Of a DNA stretch of 5,299 nucleotides, positions 1-5,293 are shown in pieces (positions within the stretch are counted from its first letter, which is position 1; each line of letters begins with the position of its first letter). The position numbers were made by a program, and so were the translations under genes. Source of the DNA: Methylococcaceae bacterium NSP1-2 (GTDB taxonomy: Bacteria; Pseudomonadota; Gammaproteobacteria; Methylococcales; Methylomonadaceae); contig NQJH01000159.1 of NCBI GenBank assembly GCA_002256685.1, positions 1 to 5,299 of the forward strand. Reading direction: 5' to 3'. The notes under the pieces are model-generated. The model was not told the origin of the DNA, did no database searches, and saw nothing but the letters and a program-made list of their open reading frames with translations.

Positions 1-737
1 TTTGCTAAACCCGCTTCCTCATAGGACAAACCATAACGACGTTGAATTTCTTCTGTCAACTGCTTACCGCCAAACACTTGTTCTCTCGCATAAACTGCCC
101 GTCGATCAAACAGAACATTTAGCGTTGCCATGGTTGCGCCAATGTCGGCAATAGCAAATGTATGTCCATCTACGGAATCAACAAACTGTTCAGAGAGCAA
201 TGAAAAAGCATTTTCCATCGCGAACGCCTCAACATCGACAATTCTGGTTTTTAACCCTGCTTTTAATAAGGCTTCAACGCGATCATCGACATTTTCTCTA
301 CGCGATGCGGCAAGTAACACATCAACCATGTCGGGACTATTTTCATTGACACCTTGCACTTCAAAATCGAAGTTAATTTCATCCAGCGGATAAGGTACAT
401 ATTGATCCGCCTCCAGCATAATCTGCTCTTCCATCTCATCATCACTGAGTGAAGCATCCAACGTTATGATTTTTGTCATCACCGCAGACCCAGAAACGGC
501 GACCGTTGCTTGTCTCACTTTTGTTCCAGATTGTTTGACAGCCGCCTTTATTGCATCCGCTATCGAGTTGACATTAGCAATATTTTTATCAATAACCGCA
601 TCTTGGGGCAACGGCGATACAGCATAGCTTTCGACTCGGTAGCGCGTACCCACTTTGCTTAATTCCAGTAACTTTACAGCGGCTGAACTTATATCAATAC
701 TAAGAACGGAATCCTGTTTGTTGCTAAACCAGCTCAT
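1..737 (-). CDS. pilM: Type IV pilus assembly protein PilM (5' part, cut by window edge)
   Basis: PilM is a cytoplasmic actin-like ATP-binding protein. It binds the N-terminal tail of PilN and links the inner-membrane PilN/PilO/PilP subcomplex to the pilus motors. 245 residues are visible of a family length near 350, so the C-terminal third lies beyond base 1. The start MSWFSNKQDSVLSID is typical of the family. The first phosphate-binding segment lies near residues 11-18 (SIDISS, D15) and the second near 194-205 (AIADIGAT, D198). The middle contains EQIMLEADQYVPYPLDE (about 104-120), the SHS2/1C-like region characteristic of PilM. ATG at 735-737 is preceded six bases away by AAGGG (744-748), a good ribosome binding site. 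In gammaproteobacteria this gene opens the pilMNOPQ operon, so pilN would be expected to the left of the window. Recognised from its translation; the family assignment is firm. Confidence 0.95.
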   Translation of the reverse strand, partial: MSWFSNKQDSVLSIDISSAAVKLLELSKVGTRYRVESYAVSPLPQDAVIDKNIANVNSIADAIKAAVKQSGTKVRQATVAVSGSAVMTKIITLDASLSDDEMEEQIMLEADQYVPYPLDEINFDFEVQGVNENSPDMVDVLLAASRRENVDDRVEALLKAGLKTRIVDVEAFAMENAFSLLSEQFVDSVDGHTFAIADIGATMATLNVLFDRRAVYAREQVFGGKQLTEEIQRRYGLSYEEAGLA

Positions 738-1190
738 TACACACCCTTAAAAAAGCTTAATCGTTAATATGAACCCCAGATTGCAATGCTAATCGTTGCA
801 AAATTTGATTTACTTTAGACACGAGTATAGTAGTTTTTTCAAATGCTAAAAATTATTCGGCTGATTTGGTCGAAAAATATTGCAACACCTGTTAGCCAAG
901 CAGTGAAAATAACGACTTGAGTATAGACTATAAATTCAGCGCATTGGTCTCAATTCAACTGTAACAAATAAAAAAACGACCCACATACGCATAACGCTAC
1001 CGAAATTTAGAAGGTGATAAATTCAGGGTGTAATGCAAATTTGTTTCAGACAGATTTGTGGCGGAAGCCAAGGATAGCGCAGAACAGACTTGATGGGGCA
1101 TTAGCCGCTTGATTGGATAACACATCGTATTTATTAGTAAAAAATGGATTTTTATGCTGCCGGCTCACGGAAACCTTTGCGAATTTTAGG
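738..1190. other. Noncoding region upstream of pilM
   Basis: This 453-base AT-rich stretch has no open frame with a credible start, ribosome binding site or recognisable product on either strand. It contains the pilM leader and its probable promoter. Two self-complementary TTGCAA hexamers stand nine bases apart near 781-801, and could be a regulator site or chance. A near-repeat of AAATTTGT and CAGATTTGT lies near 1035-1060. I see no RNA family in it. Confidence 0.6.
824..852 (-). promoter_or_regulatory. Possible pilM promoter
   Basis: On the minus strand TATACT (824-829) lies 17 bases downstream of a poor -35 candidate, TTTTTA (847-852), and about 90 bases upstream of the pilM start. A second TATACT-like sequence sits about 90 bases further upstream (around 918-923) in a similar context. 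Only the -10 hexamers are convincing, so an activator-dependent promoter or a different start point is equally possible. Confidence 0.3.
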
Positions 1191-1191
1191 C

Positions 1192-1227
1192 AAAAAAAAT
1201 CAGCTACTCAGAAGCCAAGTAGCTGAT
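1192..1227 (-). terminator. Intrinsic terminator downstream of rpmE
   Basis: A perfect 10-bp inverted repeat, ATCAGCTACT (1199-1208) and AGTAGCTGAT (1218-1227), encloses a 9-base loop. Read on the minus strand the stem is followed directly by eight U residues (1192-1199). This is a classical Rho-independent terminator with clear minus orientation. The nearest minus-strand gene upstream is rpmE, whose stop is 113 bases away. It also separates the rpmE transcript from pilM. Confidence 0.88.
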
Positions 1228-1259
1228 AATTTAGTATTCTATTGATAATTTTCATAACT

Positions 1260-1291
1260 AACTGACCCGCGCGGTTTCCACCGTATCAGTT
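1260..1291 (-). other. Imperfect hairpin in the rpmE 3' untranslated region
   Basis: AACTGA (1260-1265) pairs with TCAGTT (1286-1291). Inside, CGGT (1272-1275) pairs with ACCG (1280-1283) around a four-base loop that reads GGAA on the minus strand, a GNRA tetraloop. The internal loop is asymmetric (six against two bases). It lies between the rpmE stop and the rpmE terminator, so it would be part of the rpmE mRNA. No function can be assigned; it may stabilise the mRNA end or be a processed small RNA. Confidence 0.35.
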
Positions 1292-1340
1292 CTTTTTCAG
1301 GGTGTGTTTAGACTAAAATCGAAACAAAAACCTGAAAGAC

Positions 1341-1541
1341 TTATTTTCCGTATCTCTTACGGAATTTATCAACGCGACCTGCTGTATCAACAACACGTTG
1401 TTTGCCTGTATAAAAAGGATGGCAAGAAGAACAAACTTCTATCTGCAAATCCTTAGTTAATACAGAGCCAGTCGTAAAGACATTACCACAACCGCAGGTT
1501 ACAGTAATTTGTTTATAATTAGGATGAATTTCTGGTTTCAT
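1341..1541 (-). CDS. rpmE: 50S ribosomal protein L31, zinc-binding type
   Basis: Ribosomal protein L31 (bL31) sits on the large subunit and contributes to a bridge with the small-subunit head. The 66-residue length is usual for the long, zinc-binding form. The start MKPEIHPNY, the CGCGN motif with C16 and C18, the second pair C37 and C40 in CSSCHPFYTGKQ, and the end VDKFRKRYGK are all diagnostic. The four cysteines (C-x-C and C-x2-C) mark the zinc-containing paralogue. Where a cysteine-free paralogue (YkgM/RpmE2 type) exists, it replaces this form under zinc limitation. The gene is monocistronic here: its own promoter lies in the divergent region shared with the xth-like gene, and a strong terminator lies at 1192-1227. 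The ribosome binding site is weak (GAAAG about six bases before ATG). Confidence 0.97.
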   Translation of the reverse strand: MKPEIHPNYKQITVTCGCGNVFTTGSVLTKDLQIEVCSSCHPFYTGKQRVVDTAGRVDKFRKRYGK

Positions 1542-1593
1542 ATCACTTTCACATTAGCCACAAGTGGACTACATACTTGATTAAAGAACCGCG

Positions 1594-1599
1594 TATAAT
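1594..1599 (+). promoter_or_regulatory. Candidate -10 element of the xth-like gene
   Basis: A perfect TATAAT hexamer lies 38 bases before the ATG of the exonuclease gene. No good -35 sequence stands 16-18 bases upstream; the TTGATT at 1577-1582 is only 11 bases away. The promoter may be weak. It shares its bases with the rpmE -10 element on the other strand. Confidence 0.4.
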
Positions 1600-1623
1600 A
1601 CGGATTTTACCGCCAATTCGCAA
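1595..1623 (-). promoter_or_regulatory. rpmE promoter (sigma-70 type)
   Basis: On the minus strand TTGCGA (1618-1623) and TATTAT (1595-1600) are separated by exactly 17 bases, about 55 bases upstream of the rpmE start. This is a good housekeeping promoter. Its -10 element overlaps a TATAAT hexamer that faces the other way, toward the xth-like gene. Confidence 0.7.
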
Positions 1624-1637
1624 CCTAATTCATCACT

Positions 1638-2411
1638 ATGCGTATTATTACCCTCAATGCTAATGGCATACGCTCGGCAGAACGTAAAGGCTTTTTTACT
1701 TGGATGCAGCAACAGGACGCTGACATTATTTGCCTACAAGAAACCAAAGCCCAAACCCACCAACTCGACACTGACATTTTCTGCCCCGAAAACTATCACT
1801 GTTTTTATCATGATGCTGAAAAAAAAGGCTATAGCGGCGTAGCGTTATATTGCAAAAAGCAACCCGATCAACTAATTAACGGATTAGGCTGGACAGATAT
1901 AGATAGCGAAGGACGCTTTATAGAAGCGCAATTTGGACAACTCAGTGTCATTTCGCTGTACTTACCGTCTGGCTCTTCGGGTGAAGAACGGCAAGTCTTT
2001 AAATTCAGTGTCTTAGACCGCCTACTGCCTTATTTACAACAACGTGTTAGCGAAAACAGGGATTTTATAATTTGCGGCGACTGGAATATTGCCCATCAAG
2101 CCATCGATTTAAAAAATTGGCGTGGCAATCAAAAAAACTCAGGGTTTTTACCCGAAGAACGTGCATGGCTAGATAAATTATTTACTGATGGAAAGTGGGT
2201 AGATGCGTTTAGAGTCATTAATCAACAAGCTGAGCAGTACACATGGTGGTCAAATCGAGGTCAAGCATGGGCAAAAAATGTCGGTTGGCGTATTGATTAT
2301 CAAATTATTAGCGAGTCGCTTAAAGACAAAATAACAGCGGCGACTATTTACAAAGATGAACGCTTTTCCGATCACGCACCGCTATTGATGGATTACGACT
2401 ATTCGTTATAA
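1638..2411 (+). CDS. Exonuclease III / AP endonuclease family protein, Crc-like branch with intact active site
   Basis: This is a member of the exodeoxyribonuclease III (Xth) family, Mg-dependent enzymes that cut DNA at abasic sites and degrade duplex DNA from 3' ends in base excision repair. At 257 residues it is close to the usual 260-270. Every catalytic position can be placed by comparison with E. coli Xth: N7 (LNANG), E35 (LQETK), Y108 (LYLPSG), D148 and N150 (GDWNI), D220 (WRIDYQ), and D245 and H246 (SDHAP). The stretches LYLPSGSSGEE, KNWRGNQ, GFLPEERAWLD and the ending MDYDYSL resemble the Pseudomonas catabolite repression control protein Crc, which has lost active-site residues. So this looks like the catalytically competent relative of Crc. 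ATG at 1638 is the natural family start (MRIITLNANG), but no clear Shine-Dalgarno precedes it. It diverges from rpmE. I see no terminator of its own. xthA or exoA would be plausible names; paralogues make the symbol uncertain. Confidence 0.92.
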   Translation: MRIITLNANGIRSAERKGFFTWMQQQDADIICLQETKAQTHQLDTDIFCPENYHCFYHDAEKKGYSGVALYCKKQPDQLINGLGWTDIDSEGRFIEAQFGQLSVISLYLPSGSSGEERQVFKFSVLDRLLPYLQQRVSENRDFIICGDWNIAHQAIDLKNWRGNQKNSGFLPEERAWLDKLFTDGKWVDAFRVINQQAEQYTWWSNRGQAWAKNVGWRIDYQIISESLKDKITAATIYKDERFSDHAPLLMDYDYSL

Positions 2412-2530
2412 TTCGCTAAAGTGTGCCCTTTGTCTAAGTAAATAAAGGACTTAATAACCATTAGTGCTAGTTAATTTGAGGAGGGCATGGACAAGAGTTA
2501 AAGTATTCACACTACAAAATAACAGGCAAT

Positions 2531-2560
2531 AAAAAAGGGCTAGGTTCGCACCTAGCCCTT
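2531..2560 (-). terminator. Intrinsic terminator of the tRNA-Lys gene
   Basis: A perfect 11-bp inverted repeat, AAGGGCTAGGT (2535-2545) and ACCTAGCCCTT (2550-2560), has a four-base loop reading GCGA on the minus strand. On that strand it runs into six U residues (2536-2531). It begins seven bases after the encoded CCA of the tRNA, so it ends that transcript. On the plus strand it is not followed by U residues and would be a poor terminator for the xth-like gene. Confidence 0.92.
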
Positions 2561-2608
2561 CGTTATTTGGTGGGACGTGAGAGGCTCGAACTCTCGACCT
2601 ATGGATTA

Positions 2609-2933
2609 CTTTACTACTTTAGCTTTCACTAACCGCTGATACTCGGCGTTGTAGTCTGGACTTTCTCATCACCCGCCGTGTTAGCGGTTTGGGTGTGCGG
2701 CGTTAAGTCTCTGAGGGCTTTCTTAAAAAGTTTTGTTTGTGTTATCTATCATCACAATGTCATTCACTATTGTAATAACTTGATAATATTGAAAACTTTG
2801 TTAAGAGTTGCCTGCTGATTGCCCAATCTTCAACATTTTTACGTTGAATGACGTAGTTGAAGCTCTCAGGGGTTTCCAGCATACAGCTGCATTTTCAGTT
2901 CATTGTTCCCAATGAACGCTCCTATTTTTGTTA
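2609..2933 (-). ncRNA. Self-splicing group I intron (325 nt, no ORF)
   Basis: The insert carries the group I core. P1 is exon CUCU plus intron UA (2937-2932) paired with UAGGAG (2924-2919), placing a U-G wobble at the 5' splice site. P2 is an 8-bp hairpin with a GGAA loop (2917-2898). P3 is UGCAGC (2891-2886) with GCCGCA (2701-2696), with one A-C mismatch. P4 is UGCUG (2881-2877) with CAGCA (2817-2813). P5 is CCC/GGG, continued by CUUCAAC/GUUGAAG (2862-2856, 2834-2828). P6 is GGC/GCC (2812-2810, 2718-2716), extended by a 14-bp bulged stem and an AU-rich hairpin. P7 is GACUU (2709-2705) with AAGUC (2663-2659), inside conserved R (CAGAGACUU) and S (AAAGUCCAG) segments. P8 is CACCC/GGGUG. P9 is ACUAC/GUAGU with a GAAA-capped arm. 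The last base, 2609, is the expected terminal G. Only three bases join P7 to P3', so the P7.1 insertion of IA introns is absent; an IC type is likely. No endonuclease is encoded. Confidence 0.93.
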
Positions 2934-2938
2934 AGAGT
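2797..2938 (-). repeat. 12-base copy of the 5' splice junction inside the intron
   Basis: ACTCTTAACAAA (minus strand) occurs twice. One copy is at 2927-2938, spanning the 5' exon-intron boundary. The other is at 2797-2808, at the start of the P6 extension. The identity is exact over 12 bases and stops on both sides. The internal copy would be a possible decoy 5' splice site, but it is paired in the P6 extension with 2721-2734. Confidence 0.75.
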
Positions 2939-2978
2939 CCACTGCTCTACCAACTGAGCTAACATCCCGAACCTGTGC

Positions 2979-3007
2979 ATTCTAGTCAGTTGTTGACTAA
3001 AGCGCAA
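2979..3007 (-). promoter_or_regulatory. tRNA-Lys promoter (sigma-70 type)
   Basis: On the minus strand TTGCGC (3002-3007) and TAGAAT (2979-2984) are separated by 17 bases. Ten bases follow before the first base of the mature tRNA at 2968. The spacing is ideal and the short leader is typical for tRNA genes. It stands back to back with the htpG heat-shock promoter, with 12 bases between the two -35 elements. Confidence 0.8.
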
Positions 3008-3019
3008 CCACAAACAAGC

Positions 3020-3047
3020 CTTGAAAAAATTCAACCTGCCCCCATAC
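3020..3047 (+). promoter_or_regulatory. Sigma-32 (RpoH) heat-shock promoter of htpG
   Basis: CTTGAAA (3020-3026), a 13-base spacer, and CCCCATAC (3040-3047) match the RpoH consensus CTTGAAA-N13-CCCCATNT in all but one defined base. Transcription would start near 3054, leaving a leader of about 25 bases before the htpG ATG. htpG belongs to the heat-shock regulon in E. coli, so sequence and context agree. Confidence 0.9.
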
Positions 3048-3079
3048 AGGGGTTACTCTTACAAACATAGGATTATAAA

Positions 3080-5293
3080 ATGACCGTTGCAGCACAAAAA
3101 GAAACCTTAGGTTTTCAAACCGAAGTAAAACACCTGTTACATTTAATGATTCATTCCTTGTACAGCAACAAGGAAATCTTTTTACGCGAGTTAATTTCTA
3201 ATGCCTCGGATGCGGCTGATAAATTACGCTTTGAAGCTCTTTCAAATGACAGCTTATATGATGGTGATAGCGAGTTAAAAATTCGTATCGCTTTTGATAA
3301 AGACGCTAAAACCATCACCATTAGCGATAACGGTATTGGTATGACACGCTCAGAAGTGCAAGAGCATATCGGTACGATTGCTAAATCGGGTACTAAACAA
3401 TTTTTTGAAGCGTTGACAGGCGAACAAGCCAAAGACAGCGAGTTAATCGGTCAGTTTGGCGTGGGTTTTTATTCAGCGTTTATTGTTGCTGATAAAGTCA
3501 CGTTGACTACGCGCAAAGCGGGTGCTGATAAAAGTGAAGGCGTGCGTTGGGAATCAGCAGGTGAAGGCGATTACAGTATTGAATCGGTTGAAAAAGCAAC
3601 GCGCGGCACCGAAATCGTTCTGCATTTAAAAGAAGCGGAAACTGAATTTTTAGACGGTTATCGTCTTCGTTCTATCGTGCGTAAATTCTCCGATCATATT
3701 TCTTTGCCTATCGTGATGGACAAAGAAGTCGCTCCTTCTTACGGTGAAGAAGACGAAGCAGAGACAGAAGAAAAACCAGTCCCAGAAATCGTTGAAGAAA
3801 CCGTTAACAGCGCGGCGGCGTTATGGACTAAAGCCCGTCAAGAGATTTCCGAAGACGATTACACGCAATTTTACAAACACGTTGGGCATGATTATCAAGA
3901 CCCATTAACGCATATTCATAGCAAAGTCGAAGGCACGAACGAATATACGCTGTTGCTGTATGTGCCATCACACGCGCCATTTGATTTATGGGACAGAGAC
4001 GCAAAACACGGCGTTAAATTATATGTGCGTAAAGTGTTTATTACCGATGATGCCGAGCAGTTAATGCCGCGTTATTTGCGTTTCATACGCGGTGTGATTG
4101 ATGCTAATTCCTTGCCGTTGAACGTATCACGGGAAATTTTGCAACAAAGCAAACAAATCAGCGCGATTAAATCAGGCGCAGTTAAAAAAGTGTTGAGTAT
4201 GTTGGAACACTTAGCGAAAGACGAACCAGAAAAATACACAACCTTCTGGGCGCAGTTTGGCGCAGTGATTAAAGAAGGTCCGATTGAAGACCATGCCAAT
4301 AAAGCCCGCGTGGCTAAATTAATTCGTTTTGCGTCTACGCATAACGACACTGACAAACAAGACGTAACGCTAGAAGACTACGTTAGCCGCATGAAAGAAG
4401 GGCAAGAACATATTTATTATGTGACGGCTGACAGTTTCGCGGCGGCTAAAAATAGCCCACATTTAGAAATTTTCCGTAAAAAAGACATTGAAGTTTTATT
4501 GTTATCGGATCGTATTGATGAATGGTTGGTGTCTAATTTGGATGAATTCGACGGCAAACATTTACAATCGGTTGCCAAAGGTGATTTAAACCTAGGCGCG
4601 TTAGAAGATGAAGAAGAAAAAGCGCAACAAGAAGAAATCAATAAAGACTTTGAAACCGTCGTCACGCAAATCAAAGACGTGCTAGGCGATAAAGTCAGTG
4701 ATGTGCGCTTAAGTCACCGTTTAACTGAATCCCCCGCATGTTTAGTGGCTGATGTTTATGGCATGAGCTTAAACATGGAACGCATCATGAAAGACGCAGG
4801 GCAAATGATGGGTATGGGCATGGGTAGAAAACCCGTGTTTGAAATCAACCCACATCATGCGTTAATCACTCGTTTAAAAGCCGAACAAGACGATGCCCGT
4901 TTTGCCGACTTAACCCACATTTTGCTTGACCAAGCGGTATTAAGCGAAGGCGGACAGTTGGATGATCCAGCGGCGTTTGTGCATAAATTGAATGGGTTGT
5001 TGCAGGGTTTGTTGAACCCGCTTGCCCACCCTTTTCCGATAAAAGCGGTGGGCAGAAAAGCGTTGCCCACCCTACTACCATCAATCCCGCAACGGCGTAA
5101 CTTTCCCCGTCATGCGAAACACGCGGTAATCTTCTATTACCTGTGCGTGGTCAAATGCCAATACCTCTGGCAACGTATCAAACGTATAAATGCCAAAGTT
5201 CTTGGCATCATCGGCTGCCATCGGAATCCCTGTGGCTTCGGCAATATATACCGCCGTCACGGTATGCCCGCGAGCATCACGTTTTGGATTTGA
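3080..5293 (+). CDS. htpG: Chaperone HtpG (bacterial Hsp90) with an abnormal C-terminal tail
   Basis: HtpG is the cytosolic ATP-dependent Hsp90 chaperone, a homodimer that remodels client proteins with DnaK. The N-terminal GHKL ATPase domain (about 1-235) has E37 and N41 (ELISNASDAADKLRF), DNGIGM at 83-88, and the lid GTIAKSGT with GQFGVGFYSAF (124-134). The middle domain (about 245-505) holds the catalytic arginine R351 in LNVSREILQQSK. The C-terminal dimerisation domain follows (about 525-645). AGGA at 3069-3072 lies seven bases before ATG. E. coli HtpG has 624 residues and ends at the motif aligned here with LDDPAAFVHKLNGLLQ, so a stop is expected near base 5014. Instead the frame stays open to 737 residues. 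The last 92 residues come from a palindromic repeat (5022-5072) and from the antisense of the neighbouring Nudix gene. The chaperone assignment is certain; the tail is probably not a functional domain, and the true end is unresolved. Confidence 0.93.
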   Translation: MTVAAQKETLGFQTEVKHLLHLMIHSLYSNKEIFLRELISNASDAADKLRFEALSNDSLYDGDSELKIRIAFDKDAKTITISDNGIGMTRSEVQEHIGTIAKSGTKQFFEALTGEQAKDSELIGQFGVGFYSAFIVADKVTLTTRKAGADKSEGVRWESAGEGDYSIESVEKATRGTEIVLHLKEAETEFLDGYRLRSIVRKFSDHISLPIVMDKEVAPSYGEEDEAETEEKPVPEIVEETVNSAAALWTKARQEISEDDYTQFYKHVGHDYQDPLTHIHSKVEGTNEYTLLLYVPSHAPFDLWDRDAKHGVKLYVRKVFITDDAEQLMPRYLRFIRGVIDANSLPLNVSREILQQSKQISAIKSGAVKKVLSMLEHLAKDEPEKYTTFWAQFGAVIKEGPIEDHANKARVAKLIRFASTHNDTDKQDVTLEDYVSRMKEGQEHIYYVTADSFAAAKNSPHLEIFRKKDIEVLLLSDRIDEWLVSNLDEFDGKHLQSVAKGDLNLGALEDEEEKAQQEEINKDFETVVTQIKDVLGDKVSDVRLSHRLTESPACLVADVYGMSLNMERIMKDAGQMMGMGMGRKPVFEINPHHALITRLKAEQDDARFADLTHILLDQAVLSEGGQLDDPAAFVHKLNGLLQGLLNPLAHPFPIKAVGRKALPTLLPSIPQRRNFPRHAKHAVIFYYLCVVKCQYLWQRIKRINAKVLGIIGCHRNPCGFGNIYRRHGMPASITFWI
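5005..5072. repeat. REP-like palindromic repeat between htpG and the Nudix gene
   Basis: TTGCCCACCC occurs at 5022-5031 and 5063-5072, with the inverted copy GGTGGGCA at 5047-5054. The first two form a hairpin of 13 bp: TGCCCACC plus CTTTT (5023-5035) with AAAAG plus GGTGGGCA (5041-5054), one bulged C and a five-base loop. The middle and last copies can pair instead (8 bp, nine-base loop). A smaller GGGTT/AACCC hairpin (5005-5019) borders it on the left. The pattern resembles GTAGGGTGGGCA-type interspersed elements seen between genes in many bacteria; that comparison is from memory. No U tract follows, so intrinsic termination is doubtful. It starts where htpG should stop and ends eight bases from the Nudix stop. 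Confidence 0.8.

Larger units (their letters stand above)
2568..2968 (-). tRNA. tRNA-Lys(CUU), interrupted by a group I intron
   Basis: Two exons, 2934-2968 (35 nt) and 2568-2608 (41 nt), join into a complete 76-nt tRNA. The acceptor stem is GGGATGT with ACGTCCC (one U-G pair). The D arm is GCTC/GAGC with loop AGTTGGTA. The anticodon stem is GTGGA/TCCAT with loop CTCTTAA, so the anticodon is CUU (lysine, codon AAG). The variable region is AGGTC, and the T arm is GAGAG/CTCTC with loop TTCGAGC. A73 and an encoded CCA follow. Neither half could fold as a tRNA alone. The body closely matches standard gammaproteobacterial tRNA-Lys. The intron (2609-2933) splits the anticodon between U35 and U36. 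The gene has its own sigma-70 promoter (2979-3007) and terminator (2531-2560) and stands alone, so it is a monocistronic unit. A tRNA-Lys(UUU) elsewhere would be expected to read AAG as well by wobble. Confidence 0.95.

Noticed and set aside
130..393. 87-residue open frame on the plus strand
   Set aside because: It lies wholly antisense to pilM, has a low-complexity Ser/Thr-rich translation, and resembles no family.
1230..1257. A 13-codon minus-strand frame (MKIINRILNY...) running into the rpmE terminator
   Set aside because: There is no ribosome binding site or downstream gene to attenuate, and the terminator is explained by rpmE.
2483..2505. Strong Shine-Dalgarno-like GAGGAGGG followed by ATG downstream of the xth-like gene
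   Set aside because: The frame from this ATG stops after four codons (MDKS), so it is not a credible gene.
2568..2968. Reading the two tRNA halves as separate tRNA pseudogenes or as a tmRNA
   Set aside because: The halves complement each other perfectly, promoter and terminator bracket the pair, and the insert has group I P3-P9 core elements and no tmRNA tag frame or pseudoknot pattern.
3151..3432. 93-residue minus-strand open frame
   Set aside because: It is antisense to the highly conserved ATPase domain of HtpG, so it is a shadow; the same holds for the frames at 4072-4356 and 4417-4674.
5022..5072. CRISPR-like or bidirectional intrinsic terminator reading of the GCCCACC repeats
   Set aside because: The copies alternate in orientation with unequal short spacers, and neither hairpin is followed by a U tract on either strand.
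4855..5084. Two overlapping minus-strand frames of 71-72 residues across the htpG end and repeat
   Set aside because: They are antisense to conserved HtpG sequence and to the palindromic repeat; neither resembles a protein family and neither is the frame of the Nudix gene.
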